From Candidatus Poribacteria bacterium (lineage in GTDB: Bacteria; Poribacteria; WGA-4E; WGA-3G): 6,673 nucleotides of DNA. The stretch lies in NCBI GenBank assembly GCA_028818995.1, contig JAPPMR010000955.1, positions 1 through 6,673 of the forward strand, written 5' to 3'. The position numbers and the translations under genes were made by a program. Below the pieces are notes generated by a model. That model had not been told where the DNA came from. It saw nothing but the letters and a program-made list of their open reading frames with translations, and made no database searches. This document shows positions 4,866-6,673 of the stretch, piece after piece (the first letter of the stretch is position 1; every line of letters starts with the position of its first letter).

Positions 4866-6413
4866 CTATCTATGATGTTGCAGGACTTTACCCGGCAGTT
4901 TTCCTGTTACGTTACCATCTTGAATTACGGGAATTCCGTTGACGAATACCCAATCTACACCGACAGGGGGTTGTACTGGGTCAAACCATGTGGAGCGGTC
5001 TGCTACAGTATCAGGATTAAAAACTACAATATCTGCAGCAAGTCCAGGCGAAATTCTTCCACGGTCAGAAAGTCGGAATCGTTCTGCAGGAAAACCGCTC
5101 ATCTTATAAATCGCTTCTTTCAATGAGACTAACTGTCGTTCACGGACGAATTTTCCAAGATACTGCACGAAACACCCATAGCTCCGTGGATGCGGATGTG
5201 GAATATTGTAAACACCATCGCTGGCAATCATCATGCGTGAATGGCTTGCAGTGCGGTTCAAAATCCGTTCATTTTCTTCTGGTGATGTTACCCACGGCAT
5301 TACAAAGGTTTCAATTGCCAATTCTTCTTGGATAAAATCATAAGCGAATTCTTCATTAGATTTGCCTTCACGTTTAGCAGCATCAGAGAGTATCATGCCA
5401 ATAAATCTTCCAGACTTATTGTAGCCTACAATTTGATTACCTTCCCCTAATTTTTTTTGCAGATATGGGAGTGATTTTTCTCTAACATCAGGGTTTTCCA
5501 GATTTGCTAACATTTCATCGGGTGTACCTGTCTGATATTCCATCGGAAGCATCATGGCAAGGTGAGTCATCCCAGCGGGATAGAGGTAGGATTCAAACGT
5601 TAAATCAATATCTTCACGTTCAACTCGCTCAAGCACTTCCACCGATTCATCGTCAACTCGTTCATGTGAAATATGAACTGGGATCTCAGCACGTTGTGCA
5701 ATCTCAATGGTTTCTTCCCAAGCAGGTTTTCTCCCAATCAGTTGGTAACGGATATGTGCAGCGTAGATCGCATCATAACTTGCTGCTACCTTTGAAAGAT
5801 AGACTAACTCGTTTAAATCAGCATTTGCAGAGGGTTGATAATCCAAACCTAAACAGAGACAACATGCGCCAGCCTCAAGCCACTCGCGTGTAGTTTGCTC
5901 CATTTTTTTTAGTTCATCTGTAGTCGCAGGACGTGCGTCCCACCCCATCGCACCAAGCCGAACAGCACAGTGCGGTACCTGTGGATACAAGTTTGCCGGA
6001 ATTTGCCCATTGAACATACTGAGATATTCGTCTGGCGTTTGCCAATTCAGTGGAACTTTGTCATCTCCATACGCAAATTGCGTGTAGTGCCATAGTTCTT
6101 GTGCGAGTTTTGGGGGCAAAGGTGCCCATCCAAAACCGTCTGGCGCGGCTAAGTGGGTGGTTACCCCCTGCATTACTGCAGCAAACTGGTCGCGCCCACC
6201 AAGCAAAGAGATTTCCGAATGCACGTGGACATCAACGAAACCGGGACACACAACTAATCCATCTGCTGATATACGGTTTGACGTTTCCACCTTGCTAAGC
6301 TCACCAATTTCTGTGATAGAGGCGCCTTGAATTCCGATATCCGCGACATAAGGTTCACGTTTGCCAGTGCCATCAACGATATTTCCACCAACGATAATAG
6401 TATCAAATACCAC
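4866..6413 (-). CDS. N-acyl-D-amino-acid deacylase-like amidohydrolase
   Basis: The 515-residue protein belongs to the D-aminoacylase branch of the amidohydrolase superfamily, zinc enzymes that hydrolyse N-acyl-D-amino acids. Visible motifs in order are the N-terminal beta-sandwich with the IVGGNIVDGTG start, PGFVDVHVHSE with metal ligands His63 and His65, His200 in YAAHIR, His250 in VHISHE, the catalytic Asp389 in IASDG, HPHPRSYG (396-403), and the C-terminal DRGRISPGLAADIVVFNP and TGKLPGKVL typical of the family. The segment that usually carries the metal-bridging Cys (GNCG before AP) reads APDGFGWAP (90-98) with Asp92 at that place, so the metal site may differ and the exact substrate is uncertain. 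The start is GTG, chosen for its strong ribosome site. It is the first gene of an operon with the oxidoreductase. No signal peptide is seen, so it is probably cytoplasmic. Length is normal for the family. Confidence 0.9.
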   Translation of the reverse strand: MVFDTIIVGGNIVDGTGKREPYVADIGIQGASITEIGELSKVETSNRISADGLVVCPGFVDVHVHSEISLLGGRDQFAAVMQGVTTHLAAPDGFGWAPLPPKLAQELWHYTQFAYGDDKVPLNWQTPDEYLSMFNGQIPANLYPQVPHCAVRLGAMGWDARPATTDELKKMEQTTREWLEAGACCLCLGLDYQPSANADLNELVYLSKVAASYDAIYAAHIRYQLIGRKPAWEETIEIAQRAEIPVHISHERVDDESVEVLERVEREDIDLTFESYLYPAGMTHLAMMLPMEYQTGTPDEMLANLENPDVREKSLPYLQKKLGEGNQIVGYNKSGRFIGMILSDAAKREGKSNEEFAYDFIQEELAIETFVMPWVTSPEENERILNRTASHSRMMIASDGVYNIPHPHPRSYGCFVQYLGKFVRERQLVSLKEAIYKMSGFPAERFRLSDRGRISPGLAADIVVFNPDTVADRSTWFDPVQPPVGVDWVFVNGIPVIQDGNVTGKLPGKVLQHHR

Positions 6414-6417
6414 AAAT

Positions 6418-6424
6418 CCCTCCT
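6418..6424 (-). promoter_or_regulatory. Strong Shine-Dalgarno site fixing the GTG start
   Basis: The - strand reads AGGAGGG immediately before TTTGTG, with 4 nt between the last G and the GTG at 6413-6411. A match this good at this distance supports the GTG start over later codons. Confidence 0.85.
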
Positions 6425-6492
6425 ATAGTCCTATTTTTCGATCCAAAGTGTAGATGAATAGCCGATTTGACCTGTTTTGATATAATGGTTGA

Positions 6493-6521
6493 ATTATAAC
6501 ATATCACAGCGATGTATTCAA
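6493..6521 (-). promoter_or_regulatory. Candidate sigma70 promoter of the amidohydrolase-oxidoreductase operon
   Basis: On the - strand, TTGAAT (6521-6516, 4/6) is followed after 17 bp by a perfect TATAAT (6498-6493) preceded by TGT, an extended -10. Transcription would start near 6486, giving a leader of roughly 70 nt before the GTG. Confidence 0.5.
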
Positions 6522-6592
6522 TACTGTCCTATCAGTTGCCAGAGCCATTCAATTGTCGAGTTTCTCCCAATTCTTTATATTGTAGGAGGGAA

Positions 6593-6632
6593 CTCCGATT
6601 CCCGACACCAATGTTTTCGTCGCGATTCGGAG
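6593..6632. repeat. Degenerate palindromic element
   Basis: CTCCGATTCCCGAC (6593-6606) is complementary to 6619-6632 at 12 of 14 positions, with a 12-nt loop. It lies in the intergenic region behind the operon promoter. It resembles the small fold-back repeats dispersed in repeat-rich bacterial genomes; only one copy is in this window. The rest of 6522-6673 shows no gene. Confidence 0.45.
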
Positions 6633-6673
6633 ATCGTAGACCTGTTAACTTAAGGTTTTTCCAAATATGGGAA

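Noticed and set aside
5504..5893. 129-codon + strand frame inside the amidohydrolase gene
   Set aside because: Antisense shadow of a well-conserved coding region with no start signals.
6467..6486. + strand TTGACC and TATAAT as a promoter
   Set aside because: The spacing is only 8 bp, and no gene follows on the + strand within the window.

Overview
The window looks like chromosomal DNA of an uncultured, repeat-rich bacterium of moderate to low G+C. Evidence for a bacterium is Shine-Dalgarno spaced starts, sigma70-like and sigma54-like promoters, a lipoprotein signal with a lipobox, and a two-gene operon. The dispersed hairpin repeats and the coupling of a D-aminoacylase-type amidohydrolase with a MerA/Lpd-like flavoprotein remind me of Candidatus Poribacteria. 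That is recollection, not a test, so the assignment is tentative.

Left part (1-2061): two copies of a hairpin repeat at the window edge, an AT-rich promoter and leader region, then a 539-residue secreted lipoprotein (389-2008, +). It has a Pro/Glu/Thr-rich stalk, an Ig-like domain, a carboxypeptidase-regulatory-like domain and an HELGH zinc-peptidase-like C-terminus. A strong 15-bp stem (2028-2061) ends it and can also serve the opposite strand.

Middle (2062-3362): no intact ordinary gene, but much structure. There is (i) the 3' remnant of a cysteine-rich gene on the - strand; (ii) a structured leader with two mutually exclusive hairpins ahead of a small gene, about 53 codons, that has lost one base and is frameshifted; (iii) three copies of a GGTAATTTT repeat, the first of which contains the stop codon of the small gene; (iv) four hairpin repeats spaced 48-50 bp apart, two in each orientation, inside a 23/24 inverted repeat; (v) a sigma54-type promoter firing into a roughly 130-nt structured RNA that ends in a long-range stem and a T run, with no protein gene downstream.

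Right part (3363-6673): a - strand operon of an N-acyl-D-amino-acid-deacylase-like amidohydrolase (GTG start, 4866-6413) followed after 9 nt by an FAD/NAD(P) disulfide oxidoreductase (3363-4856). A promoter lies at 6493-6521 and a degenerate palindromic element at 6593-6632. The two enzymes are probably co-transcribed and translationally coupled, but nothing in the sequence shows a shared pathway. The best candidates for something undescribed are the sigma54-driven RNA and the structured leader with its small gene.
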